A stretch of 53,140 nucleotides of DNA, taken from assembly GCA_025352225.1 (NCBI GenBank), contig JANXTT010000034.1, forward strand, positions 1 through 53,140, in the 5' to 3' direction. The notes beneath the pieces are model-generated. The model did no database searches, was not told where the DNA came from, and was given only the letters and a program-made list of their open reading frames with translations. The first letter of the stretch is position 1, and the number at the start of each line of letters is the position of its first letter. The position numbers and the translations under genes were made by a program. Origin of the DNA: Mucilaginibacter sp. (GTDB taxonomy: Bacteria > Bacteroidota > Bacteroidia > Sphingobacteriales > Sphingobacteriaceae). Below are positions 1 through 7,134 of the stretch, piece by piece.

Positions 1-78
1 CCAACAATGGAAAGTTTAACTGCTATGATGATGCAAATGCAACGTTCAATATCTAAAATAGAGCAAGGCAACAATTAA
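1..78 (+). CDS. C-terminal end of an unidentified protein (partial)
   Basis: Frame 1 is open from the window edge to a TAA at 76-78 and gives 25 residues, rich in Met and Gln (a run MMMQMQ) and ending KIEQGNN. The start lies outside the window. The tail looks helical and hydrophilic, but it is too short to assign a family. It is followed by 62 bp with no clear terminator before the next gene on the same strand. Confidence 0.55.
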   Translation, partial: PTMESLTAMMMQMQRSISKIEQGNN

Positions 79-140
79 GTTACACGCTTTAATTTAAACT
101 ATTTGCCATTATCTTTATCTTACAATTAAACTTAAAAAAC

Positions 141-515
141 ATGAAGAAATTATTAATGGTATGCTGTTTCGTAGTAAGCATAGTATCGCTAACCAAGGCT
201 CAAGGCGGTGGCCGCAGAACTCCTGAAGAACAGGCTAAACAATTACAAACCACACTTAGTTTAAATGATGATCAAACAGCTAAGATAACCGCTATCTATG
301 TAGCACAAGCTCCAAAAAGAGATAGCATTATGAAAGCAGCAAATGGTGACAGAAGTGCCATGCGAGCAGCAATGATGCCAGTTATGATGGCTACCAACGA
401 GAAAATTAAAGCCGTTTTAACTGAAGATCAGAAAAAAGCATTTGAGAAATTACAAGCTGAAAGAATGCAAAGAATGCAGGGCGGCGGCGGTGGTAACCCT
501 CCCCCGGCACAATAA
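141..515 (+). CDS. small secreted Spy/DUF4890-like protein
   Basis: This 124-residue protein starts with a clear signal peptide (about residues 1-20, MKKLLMVCCFVVSIVSLTKA). A mature helical region follows, with an LxLNDDQxxKI segment near 39-51 and LTEDQKKAFEKL near 93-104. That spacing of two 'L-s/t-x-(D/E)-Q' helices is typical of Spy/CpxP-like and DUF4890 proteins in Bacteroidota. The C-terminus is low-complexity (QGGGGGNPPPAQ). The location is probably periplasmic, with a chaperone- or stress-type role by family analogy only. A very strong intrinsic terminator follows at 522-560, so the gene is probably transcribed as a single unit. Confidence 0.8.
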   Translation: MKKLLMVCCFVVSIVSLTKAQGGGRRTPEEQAKQLQTTLSLNDDQTAKITAIYVAQAPKRDSIMKAANGDRSAMRAAMMPVMMATNEKIKAVLTEDQKKAFEKLQAERMQRMQGGGGGNPPPAQ

Positions 516-521
516 TAAATT

Positions 522-560
522 AAAATAAGAAAAGCGGTTTAACACCGCTTTTCTTATTTT
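522..560 (+). terminator. intrinsic terminator after the small secreted protein
   Basis: A perfect 17-bp inverted repeat pairs 522-538 with 544-560 around a 5-nt loop (ttaac). The GC-rich core is AGCGGT/ACCGCT, and the right arm ends in a T-rich run. The left arm is A-rich, so it could act on both strands. It ends only 18 bp before the bioF start. Confidence 0.9.
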
Positions 561-578
561 AGCTTAAATATTTAAGCA

Positions 579-1700
579 TTGAACAATACTGATACATTTA
601 TCAATTCCCGTTTAGAAGAAAGAAAACTAGCCGGTTCTTACAGAACATTGAAGGCTGAAAGTAACCTAATAGACTTTTGCTCTAATGACTATCTCGGTTT
701 TGCCAGATCCATGGAGTTAAAAAACAATGTAAACAACTACCTCGAAAAACAAACCCAGTATTTAAATGGGGCAACGGGGTCCAGATTACTGAGTGGTAAT
801 ACCGCATTTTACGAAGCACTGGAAACAGAAATTGCCTGCTTTCACCAAGCTGAAGCCGGTTTAATCTTTAACTCAGGATACGACGCTAATCTGGGTTTAT
901 TTTCGTCATTACCACAACGGGGCGATACTATTATTACAGACGAGTTGATACATGCCTCTATTATTGACGGCACAAGATTAAGTTACGCCACCCGGTATAA
1001 ATTTAAACACAATGATTTAACAAGTTTAGAAGATAAGCTTAAACATGCAAAAGGCAATTGTTATATTGGGATAGAAAGTATTTATTCTATGGATGGTGAC
1101 CAGGCTCCAATTGAAGCTATATTAACATTGGCCGAAACTTATAACGCCAAAGTTATTGTTGATGAAGCTCATGCTATAGGCGTGTTTGGCAAGGGGTTAA
1201 TTAATCAGCAAGGCTTAGACGATAAAGTATTTGCCAGAGTAATAACTTTTGGTAAAGCTTTAGGCACACATGGTGCAATAGTTTTAGGAAGCAGGCTATT
1301 ACGCGATTACCTTATTAATTTTGCACGGTCTTTTATATACACAACCGCCGCGTCGTTCCAACAGATAGCTACTATTAAAATGGCTTATGAGCTTTTACAG
1401 CAGTCTGATAAACAACAGAGGCTACTTTCAAACAATATCACATTATTTAAATCACAACTAGGTGCAGCTTACAATTTAATTGAAAGTAATAGTGCTATAC
1501 AGAGTTTAATAATTTCGGATAATAAGCGTACATCAGAAATTGCAAAAACCATACAAAGTAAGGGATTTGATATAAGGCCTATTTTAAGCCCTACTATTCC
1601 TGCAGGCACTGAAAGATTAAGAATTTGTTTACATTGCTATAATACTGAATCAGAAATCTCAAATTTAACTAACTTGTTAAAGCAATTATTGCATGATTAA
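579..1700 (+). CDS. bioF: 8-amino-7-oxononanoate synthase (BioF), PLP-dependent
   Basis: BioF condenses pimeloyl thioester with L-alanine to 8-amino-7-oxononanoate, the first committed step of biotin ring formation, in the cytoplasm. The 373 residues show the alpha-oxoamine synthase pattern: SNDYLG at 35-40, ATGSRLLSGN at 65-74, VDEAHAIGVFG at 194-204 (Asp195 and His198 contact PLP) and TFGKALGTHGA with the Schiff-base Lys226. The start is TTG at 579, because an in-frame stop lies at 573-575 and the next in-frame Met is about 45 residues in. The end overlaps bioD by 8 nt, so translation is probably coupled. The sister enzyme Kbl (glycine C-acetyltransferase) is similar, but the bioD partner settles the call. 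Only 18 bp separate the gene from the preceding terminator. Confidence 0.93.
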   Translation: MNNTDTFINSRLEERKLAGSYRTLKAESNLIDFCSNDYLGFARSMELKNNVNNYLEKQTQYLNGATGSRLLSGNTAFYEALETEIACFHQAEAGLIFNSGYDANLGLFSSLPQRGDTIITDELIHASIIDGTRLSYATRYKFKHNDLTSLEDKLKHAKGNCYIGIESIYSMDGDQAPIEAILTLAETYNAKVIVDEAHAIGVFGKGLINQQGLDDKVFARVITFGKALGTHGAIVLGSRLLRDYLINFARSFIYTTAASFQQIATIKMAYELLQQSDKQQRLLSNNITLFKSQLGAAYNLIESNSAIQSLIISDNKRTSEIAKTIQSKGFDIRPILSPTIPAGTERLRICLHCYNTESEISNLTNLLKQLLHD

Positions 1701-2319
1701 GCGCCCCTTATTTATTACAGGTATAAGTACTGGTATTGGTAAAACGCTGGTATCGGCCATATTAGTTGAAAAACTTAAAGCGGATTATTGGAAGCCCATA
1801 CAATCAGGAGATTGGGACAACAGTGATACCCTTATAGTTAAAAGCTTGGTATCCAACCAAATTACAAAATTTCATCCCGAAGTTTACAAGTTTACTCAGC
1901 CGTACTCACCACATAAATCCGCAGCAATAGATGAGATAGAAATTGACCCTTCAAAACTCGTTTTACCGCTAACAGATAATCAGTTGATTATTGAAGGTGC
2001 TGGTGGTTTAATGGTACCTTTAAATAATCAATTTTTAATTATTGATCTGATCAAACAGCTAGGTGCTGAAGTTTTGTTGGTTTCAAAGAATTATCTTGGC
2101 AGTATTAATCACACTTTACTTTCCATAGAGGCTTTAAAATCAAGACATATCCCTATAAAGGGAATTGTATTTAATGGCATTGGTGATTTAGGCTCGGAAA
2201 GTTTTATTAACAACTATACAGGCATTCAAAACATATTAAGGATTCCAGAACTGGCAGATGTATCTGCCGATAGTATACAGGCCCTGCTACAAAGTCAAAT
2301 TTTTAGTAATTTTAGTTAA
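1693..2319 (+). CDS. bioD: dethiobiotin synthetase (BioD)
   Basis: BioD closes the ureido ring of dethiobiotin from 7,8-diaminopelargonate, CO2 and ATP. The 208 residues match the usual size. The N-terminus carries the BioD P-loop GISTGIGKT at 10-18 (Lys18), followed by the KPIQSGD segment near 35-41 and the IEGAGGLMVPL motif near 100-110 that binds substrate and nucleotide. The ATG overlaps the 3' end of bioF. bioA and bioB, needed before and after this step, are not in the window. The next gene starts 18 bp downstream on the same strand. Confidence 0.93.
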   Translation: MIKRPLFITGISTGIGKTLVSAILVEKLKADYWKPIQSGDWDNSDTLIVKSLVSNQITKFHPEVYKFTQPYSPHKSAAIDEIEIDPSKLVLPLTDNQLIIEGAGGLMVPLNNQFLIIDLIKQLGAEVLLVSKNYLGSINHTLLSIEALKSRHIPIKGIVFNGIGDLGSESFINNYTGIQNILRIPELADVSADSIQALLQSQIFSNFS

Positions 2320-2337
2320 ATTTATCAACCTGACTTT

Positions 2338-3243
2338 ATGCAAAACATCACGGTAATCGGTTCTGGAACTATGGGTAATGGCATTGCTCATACCTTTGCT
2401 CAGCATGGTTTTAAAGTGAATTTGGTTGATAATAATCCGTTGGCATTAGAAACAGCTTTAAACAACATTCAAAAAAATCTAAACAGGCAAATTTCAAAAG
2501 GCCTTATCAATGAGAATGTTAAAACAATCACATTAAGTAATATTACCACTTATACTGCCATTAAACCGGCCGTTTATAATGCCGATTTGGTTATCGAAGC
2601 CGCATCAGAGAATATTGATGTTAAACTTAATATATTCAAGACTATAGATGAACTTTGTTCCGAAAGAACCATTTTGGCTACTAACACTTCTTCCATTTCT
2701 ATTACAAAAATAGCATCTGTAACTAACCGGCCCGAAAAAGTGATAGGTATGCATTTCATGAATCCGGTTCCGATAATGAAACTGGTTGAAGTGATTAATG
2801 GCTACGCAACTAGCAAACAGATAACGAAAACCATTATAAATTTATGCATAAAACTGGATAAACACCCTGTAGAAGTTAACGACTATCCCGGCTTTGTGGC
2901 CAATCGCATTTTAATGCCTATGATAAATGAAGCTATTTATACTTTATACGAAGGTGTGGCCGGTGTGGAAGAAATTGATACCGTAATGAAATTGGGTATG
3001 GCTCATCCCATGGGCCCATTGCAATTGGCAGATTTTATAGGCCTTGATGTTTGCCTATCTATATTAAATGTACTTTATGAAGGATTTGGCAATCAAAAAT
3101 ATGCCCCCTGCCCTCTTTTAGTTAATATGGTAACTGCGGATATTAAAGGTATAAAATCAGGTAATGGTTTTTATAATTATAGTAACGGCAATAAAGATCT
3201 GTTAGTTAATGCTAAATTTAAGAAATCACAAAATGCTGGGTAA
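2338..3243 (+). CDS. 3-hydroxybutyryl-CoA / 3-hydroxyacyl-CoA dehydrogenase
   Basis: This NAD-dependent oxidoreductase of 301 residues has the short single-function Hbd/PaaH layout. A Rossmann fold opens with VIGSGTMGNGIAH (6-18) and an acidic residue follows beta-2 (VDNN). SSISITKIA and GMHFMNPVPIMKLVEV carry the catalytic His of the family. The C-terminal helical domain includes VNDYPGFVANRILMP and GLDVCLSIL. It interconverts 3-hydroxyacyl-CoA and 3-oxoacyl-CoA. It lies 18 bp after bioD and is probably co-transcribed. A link to pimeloyl or fatty acyl supply for biotin is possible but is inference. Its stop is 5 bp from the convergent trpA stop, with no terminator between. Confidence 0.9.
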   Translation: MQNITVIGSGTMGNGIAHTFAQHGFKVNLVDNNPLALETALNNIQKNLNRQISKGLINENVKTITLSNITTYTAIKPAVYNADLVIEAASENIDVKLNIFKTIDELCSERTILATNTSSISITKIASVTNRPEKVIGMHFMNPVPIMKLVEVINGYATSKQITKTIINLCIKLDKHPVEVNDYPGFVANRILMPMINEAIYTLYEGVAGVEEIDTVMKLGMAHPMGPLQLADFIGLDVCLSILNVLYEGFGNQKYAPCPLLVNMVTADIKGIKSGNGFYNYSNGNKDLLVNAKFKKSQNAG

Positions 3244-3248
3244 AATGC

Positions 3249-4022
3249 TTATCCTTTAAACTCTTTTATAAAATCATCAATTCCGGCAAGATAATCTTTG
3301 TTGGCACCCAGATACTTTACAAAAGCACTTCCTACAATAGCACCGCTGTTATACTCACACGCTTTTTTGTAATTTGCTCTGTTTGATATTCCGAACCCTA
3401 CAATGGTCTGATTTTTTAGTGCCATATCCTTAATACGTTTAAAATAGGTATCAACAACATCACATAGTTGCAAACTCTTACCTGTTATTGTTGATGACGA
3501 TAACAAATAAATAAAGCAGTTACTCAGTTCATCAATTTTACGTATTCGCTCCTCAGATGTTTGGGGCGTTACCAGTATAATGTTACTTAAGTTGTTATCA
3601 ATAAAATATTTACTGTATAATTTTTCATATTCGTACATCGGCAGGTCGGGTACTATAACACCATCCACTCCTACCTCGGCTGCTTTTTTGCAGAAACGCT
3701 CTACTCCATATTGTACCATAGGGTTAGCATACCCCATTAATATTACGGGTATGGTAACCTTGGTTCGCAATTCAGCTAACTGCTCAAACAAAATATTCAG
3801 GTTCATCCCATTCTCTAAAGCCACTTGCGAACTATTTTGAATAGTAGGCCCGTCCGCCAACGGATCAGAATATGGGAAACCAATTTCCAGAAAATCCGCC
3901 CCGGCTTTTTCTAAAGCTTCGGCAATATCAATTGTGCTGTTTAATGTTGGGTATCCGGCCGTAAAATATATGGATAAGAGATCTTTTTTATCTTGAGCAA
4001 AAAGCTTGTTAAGTCTGTTCAT
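3249..4022 (-). CDS. trpA: tryptophan synthase alpha chain
   Basis: TrpA cleaves indole-3-glycerol phosphate to indole and glyceraldehyde-3-phosphate and channels indole to TrpB. From the ATG at 4022 the protein has 257 residues and begins MNRLNKLFAQDKKDLLSIYF, the usual Bacteroidota N-terminus. The catalytic Glu is in ADFLEIGFPYSDPLADGP and the second acid in GVDGVIVPDLP. VGFGIS and GAIVGSAFVKYL form the phosphate-binding end. The frame stays open upstream to a TTG at 4124, but those 34 extra residues have no family counterpart, so I use the ATG. It is the last gene of the trp operon, 105 bp after trpB. Confidence 0.95.
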   Translation of the reverse strand: MNRLNKLFAQDKKDLLSIYFTAGYPTLNSTIDIAEALEKAGADFLEIGFPYSDPLADGPTIQNSSQVALENGMNLNILFEQLAELRTKVTIPVILMGYANPMVQYGVERFCKKAAEVGVDGVIVPDLPMYEYEKLYSKYFIDNNLSNIILVTPQTSEERIRKIDELSNCFIYLLSSSTITGKSLQLCDVVDTYFKRIKDMALKNQTIVGFGISNRANYKKACEYNSGAIVGSAFVKYLGANKDYLAGIDDFIKEFKG

Positions 4023-4127
4023 GGTTATGATTGGTGGTTCATTGATCATTCCTTCTTTAGTTATGATGTCCAGTTTTTGTTCATCTGCGAAACCAATTTT
4101 TATGAATCTATGATCAGTAAACAAAAT

Positions 4128-5309
4128 TTAAAATCCGAAGTAGTTAATATATGTTGTTAAATCCTTATCCCCACGGCCCGAAATACAAATAATCACATTA
4201 TCACCCGGGTTAAATTTCATTCGTTCCAAATGAGCGAGGGCGTGCGCGGTTTCAATAGCGGGTATAATACCCTCTAATTGAGAACATAATAAACCGGCCT
4301 GCAAAGCTTCATCATCGGTGATGCTTACATATTGAGCCCTTTTAATTTTATGTAAATGAGCATGCTGTGGGCCTATTCCCGGGTAATCCAACCCGGCAGA
4401 TATGGAATAAGGTTCTATAACCTGCCCATCATTGGTCTGCATTAAAATAGTACGGCTACCGTGTAAAATACCTTCGCAGCCTAAAACGGATGTTGCGGCG
4501 GAGTGCCCACTATCAACGCCCTTTCCCGCGGCCTCTACAGCTATTAATTTCACATCCTCATCATCTAAAAAGTGATAGAACATACCCATGGCATTACTAC
4601 CACCACCCACACACGCAATCACATATTCGGGTAGGTCTTTGCCTGTTTGTTCTAATAGTTGCTTTTTAGCTTCCAGTGATATAATGGATTGGAACCTGGC
4701 AACCATTTCCGGATAAGGGTATGGACCCACTACGGAGCCTATAATATAATGTGTATCAACCGGGTTGTTAATCCAGTCGCGCATGGCTTCGTTGGTAGCA
4801 TCTTTAAGTGTTTTACTGCCTGATATTGCCGGAACAACAGTTGCCCCTAGCATTTTCATACGGGCCACATTAGGAGCCTGGCGTTCCATATCAACCTCGC
4901 CCATATAAACTACACATTCAATACCCATTAAGGCACATACTGTCGCGGTGGCAACACCATGTTGCCCGGCGCCTGTTTCGGCTATGATACGTTTTTTACC
5001 CAAACGTTGCGCTAATAATATCTGCCCAATGGCATTATTAATTTTATGCGAACCGGTATGATTAAGGTCTTCGCGTTTAAAAAATATATTGGCACCATAA
5101 CGTTCCGAAAAACGTTTTGCCAGGTATAATGGCGATGGCCTACCCACATAATCTTTCAGTAACTGGTCAAACTCTGCTATAAATTCAGGCTCTGCTGTTA
5201 TTTTAAGATATTGCTGGCGTAATTCTTCAATATTAGGGTATAACATTTCGGGGATGTAGGCTCCACCAAAATCTCCATAATAACCTAATTCATTAACTCC
5301 GTACTTCAT
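4128..5309 (-). CDS. trpB: tryptophan synthase beta chain
   Basis: TrpB makes tryptophan from indole and serine using PLP. The 393 residues are full length. GGAYIPEMLYPN sits near the N-terminus, the PLP lysine is in HTGSHKINN (Lys89), the phosphate-binding loop is GGGSNAMGMF, and EGIIPAIETAHALAH and ISGRGDKDL lie near the end. This is the standard TrpB1 type that pairs with TrpA. The ATG lies 17 nt inside the end of trpF, so the two are probably translationally coupled. Confidence 0.97.
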   Translation of the reverse strand: MKYGVNELGYYGDFGGAYIPEMLYPNIEELRQQYLKITAEPEFIAEFDQLLKDYVGRPSPLYLAKRFSERYGANIFFKREDLNHTGSHKINNAIGQILLAQRLGKKRIIAETGAGQHGVATATVCALMGIECVVYMGEVDMERQAPNVARMKMLGATVVPAISGSKTLKDATNEAMRDWINNPVDTHYIIGSVVGPYPYPEMVARFQSIISLEAKKQLLEQTGKDLPEYVIACVGGGSNAMGMFYHFLDDEDVKLIAVEAAGKGVDSGHSAATSVLGCEGILHGSRTILMQTNDGQVIEPYSISAGLDYPGIGPQHAHLHKIKRAQYVSITDDEALQAGLLCSQLEGIIPAIETAHALAHLERMKFNPGDNVIICISGRGDKDLTTYINYFGF

Positions 5310-5931
5310 CGGTAGATTGTCTTAGTATTTTAAAAGCTGCTGCTAACTTATTGATATCTTTAATTCCGGGTTCAACCTCAAAGCGGCTATTAAGGTCAAC
5401 ACCGTAAAATTGCGGATGTTTAATTTCTTTTACTTTTTCGATATTATTCAAACTTAAGCCTCCACAAATAAAGAAAGGAATATCCAGTTTATAATTATTT
5501 AGAATCTCCCAGTTAAAAGTTTTACCAGAACCTCCATGCCCCTCGGTTTTGGTATCAAACATAAAAAAATCAACTGAATTGGTATACGTGATTAGTTGAT
5601 TAAAATCAAAATCTTCATCCACCCCAAATGCTTTGAACACCTTTACCTTTTGTTTAAAGTACATGCAAAATTCGGGGCTTTCGTTACCGTGTAATTGTAT
5701 CACATCAAAACCAAACCGATCAATTAAATTAGTTATAGTTTCTTTCGTTTCGTTTACAAATACCGCTGTTTTAGAAACCGAATCAGGCAATGCTTTTAAA
5801 ACTTGAGAAGGTAGTTTTGATATAAACCTTGGCGATAGATCGTAGCATATAAAACCCATATAATCAGGTAGTAAACCAGCTACTTGATTGATGTTTTCGG
5901 GATGCTTTAAACCGCAAACTTTGATTTTCAC
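5293..5931 (-). CDS. trpF: phosphoribosylanthranilate isomerase
   Basis: TrpF converts phosphoribosylanthranilate to the enol CdRP, a TIM-barrel reaction. The catalytic Cys is in KVCGLKHPENI at the very start, and the general-acid Asp is in FMFDTKTEGHGGSGKTFNW. DVIQLHGNESPEFC and the C-terminal YGVDLNSRFEVEPGIKD phosphate site are present. Length is 212 residues. The start codon is GTG at 5931; an in-frame stop lies upstream and no ATG precedes the conserved Cys. The gene lies 4 bp after trpD and overlaps trpB by 17 nt. TrpC, the next enzyme, is not in this operon and is not fused here. Confidence 0.95.
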   Translation of the reverse strand: MKIKVCGLKHPENINQVAGLLPDYMGFICYDLSPRFISKLPSQVLKALPDSVSKTAVFVNETKETITNLIDRFGFDVIQLHGNESPEFCMYFKQKVKVFKAFGVDEDFDFNQLITYTNSVDFFMFDTKTEGHGGSGKTFNWEILNNYKLDIPFFICGGLSLNNIEKVKEIKHPQFYGVDLNSRFEVEPGIKDINKLAAAFKILRQSTDEVRS

Positions 5932-5935
5932 TTTA

Positions 5936-6925
5936 TTAATTGTTAATTATTTTCTTAAAGCTAATAAGCGCTTTTTTACTGACTAATGATTCTTCGGCCT
6001 CATAAAAACAATCCGAAAAGCTTTTTTGTGGCGCAAGTGTTTGTATAGCCAGAGCTGCATTACACAATACTACATTAGTTTGGGCAGCAGTAGCGTCGCC
6101 CACCAAAACGCTAATAAAAATATCTGCAGATTCGGGCACAGTATTTCCTCCCGCAATTTGTTCAGGTTGTAACCTATCAAAACCTAATTCATTCAATGTA
6201 ATTATCTTTTCTCCCCCTTTATTAAAGGTCTTGATATCGCAGGTAAGTGATATTTCATCATACCCTTCTAACGCATGCAAAATGGTATAATTTTTTTCTG
6301 TTTTTTGGTAGAGATAAGCATATAAGCGTGCCAGTTCTAAACTAAATACACCAACAATTTGATTTTTTGGCCTTGCGGGATTTACCAATGGCCCTAACAT
6401 GTTAAAAAATGTTTTTACGCCTAGCTCCTTACGTATGGGTGCCACATTTTTCATAGCGGGGTGAAACAGGGGTGCATGCAAAAAACATATTCCTGCTTCA
6501 TCTACATTTCTTTTTAACGTGCTGATATCGTTGGTGAATTTATAACCGAGGTATTCCATTACGTTGGATGAACCACAGCCAGACGAGACACCGTAATTAC
6601 CATGTTTTGCTACCTTGTAACCTGCTCCGGCTACAACGAACGATGCTAGGGTTGATATATTGAAAGTGTCTTTACCATCGCCGCCTGTGCCGCATAGATC
6701 AATTAATGTATCAGTATCCAGCTCAACAGGCAGGCATAACTCCAGCATGGCATCCCGAAAGCCTTCTAGTTCGTTAACTGTAATGTTGCGCATGCAGTAG
6801 GCCGTCATAAAGGCTGCCATCTGCGAATTATTGTATTTGCCTTGTGCGATATTGGTCAAAATTACTTTTGACTCTTCCTTGCTAAAGGTTTTATACTCAA
6901 AAAGATGATTTAAAATAGTTTTCAT
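5936..6925 (-). CDS. trpD: anthranilate phosphoribosyltransferase
   Basis: TrpD transfers phosphoribose from PRPP to anthranilate. From the ATG at 6925 (MKTILNHLFEYKTFSKEE) it has 329 residues. The glycine-rich PRPP loop CGTGGDGKDTFNIS, KHGNYGVSSGCGSSNVMEYLG and the anthranilate site near HPAMKNVAPIRKELGVKTFFN are all present. An upstream in-frame TTG at 6961 would place the start inside the leader terminator, so the ATG is preferred. It is the first structural gene of the operon and begins 13 nt after the attenuator terminator. It is the pure TrpD domain with no TrpG fusion. Confidence 0.95.
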   Translation of the reverse strand: MKTILNHLFEYKTFSKEESKVILTNIAQGKYNNSQMAAFMTAYCMRNITVNELEGFRDAMLELCLPVELDTDTLIDLCGTGGDGKDTFNISTLASFVVAGAGYKVAKHGNYGVSSGCGSSNVMEYLGYKFTNDISTLKRNVDEAGICFLHAPLFHPAMKNVAPIRKELGVKTFFNMLGPLVNPARPKNQIVGVFSLELARLYAYLYQKTEKNYTILHALEGYDEISLTCDIKTFNKGGEKIITLNELGFDRLQPEQIAGGNTVPESADIFISVLVGDATAAQTNVVLCNAALAIQTLAPQKSFSDCFYEAEESLVSKKALISFKKIINN

Positions 6926-6938
6926 TTTAGGTTTGTAC

Positions 6939-6967
6939 AAAAAAAGGGTTGCCTTTGGCAACCCTTT
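6939..6967 (-). terminator. trp leader intrinsic terminator (attenuator)
   Basis: Read on the minus strand, AAAGGGTTGCC pairs perfectly with GGCAACCCTTT (11 bp, AAA loop) and runs straight into a seven-T tract, the textbook intrinsic terminator. It sits between the Trp-codon leader peptide and the trpD start. Its left arm can instead pair with the upstream segment at 6993-7001, so termination should be conditional. Confidence 0.92.
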
Positions 6968-6992
6968 ACTATATTATTTACTATTTAAACAT

Positions 6993-7020
6993 AGGGATTG
7001 CTTACGATTAATCGTTAAGC
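6993..7020 (-). promoter_or_regulatory. trp leader pause hairpin and antiterminator strand
   Basis: On the minus strand, 7020-7000 folds into a hairpin (GCTTA...TAAGC continued by CGAT...ATCG, about 9 bp with one bulged A) that covers the last leader codons and stop. The adjoining segment 7001-6993 (GCAATCCCT) can pair with the terminator's left arm AGGGTTGC with one bulged base. The two structures share bases and exclude one another. A ribosome stalled on the Trp codons just 5' of 7020 would block the first hairpin and favour antitermination. The pairings were found by eye, with no energy calculation. Confidence 0.8.
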
Positions 7021-7055
7021 CACCACCAATTATTGTTTAATTCAGTTTTCAACAT
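7008..7055 (-). CDS. trpL: trp operon leader peptide (three consecutive Trp codons)
   Basis: The minus-strand ORF ATG...TAA encodes MLKTELNNNWWWLND. Three adjacent TGG codons occupy positions 10-12 of a 15-residue peptide. They lie immediately before a hairpin and about 40 nt before a terminator hairpin that precedes trpD. An in-frame TGA directly precedes the ATG, which fixes the 5' limit. By analogy with enterobacterial trpL, its role is to measure charged tRNA-Trp through ribosome stalling. The peptide itself is probably not functional. The ATG is only 8 nt downstream of a -7 promoter element, so the mRNA may be nearly leaderless. Confidence 0.9.
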   Translation of the reverse strand: MLKTELNNNWWWLND

Positions 7056-7063
7056 TCAGGTAA

Positions 7064-7095
7064 CAAATATAAGAAATTGTTTTTTCTAAAAGCAA
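7064..7095 (-). promoter_or_regulatory. Bacteroidota-type promoter of the trp operon
   Basis: On the minus strand, TTG (7095-7093) and TATATTTG (7071-7064) match the -33 TTG / -7 TAnnTTTG consensus of Bacteroidota sigma-ABfr, with 21 bp between them. The expected start of transcription is around 7060-7055, at or just before the leader peptide ATG. Confidence 0.75.
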
Positions 7096-7134
7096 TCAGC
7101 AATATGAATTTATAAGCATATTTATTTATATTTA

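Noticed and set aside
4023..4124. 34-residue N-terminal extension of trpA from TTG
   Set aside because: It lacks any TrpA family counterpart, while the ATG at 4022 gives the standard N-terminus. The open frame looks accidental.
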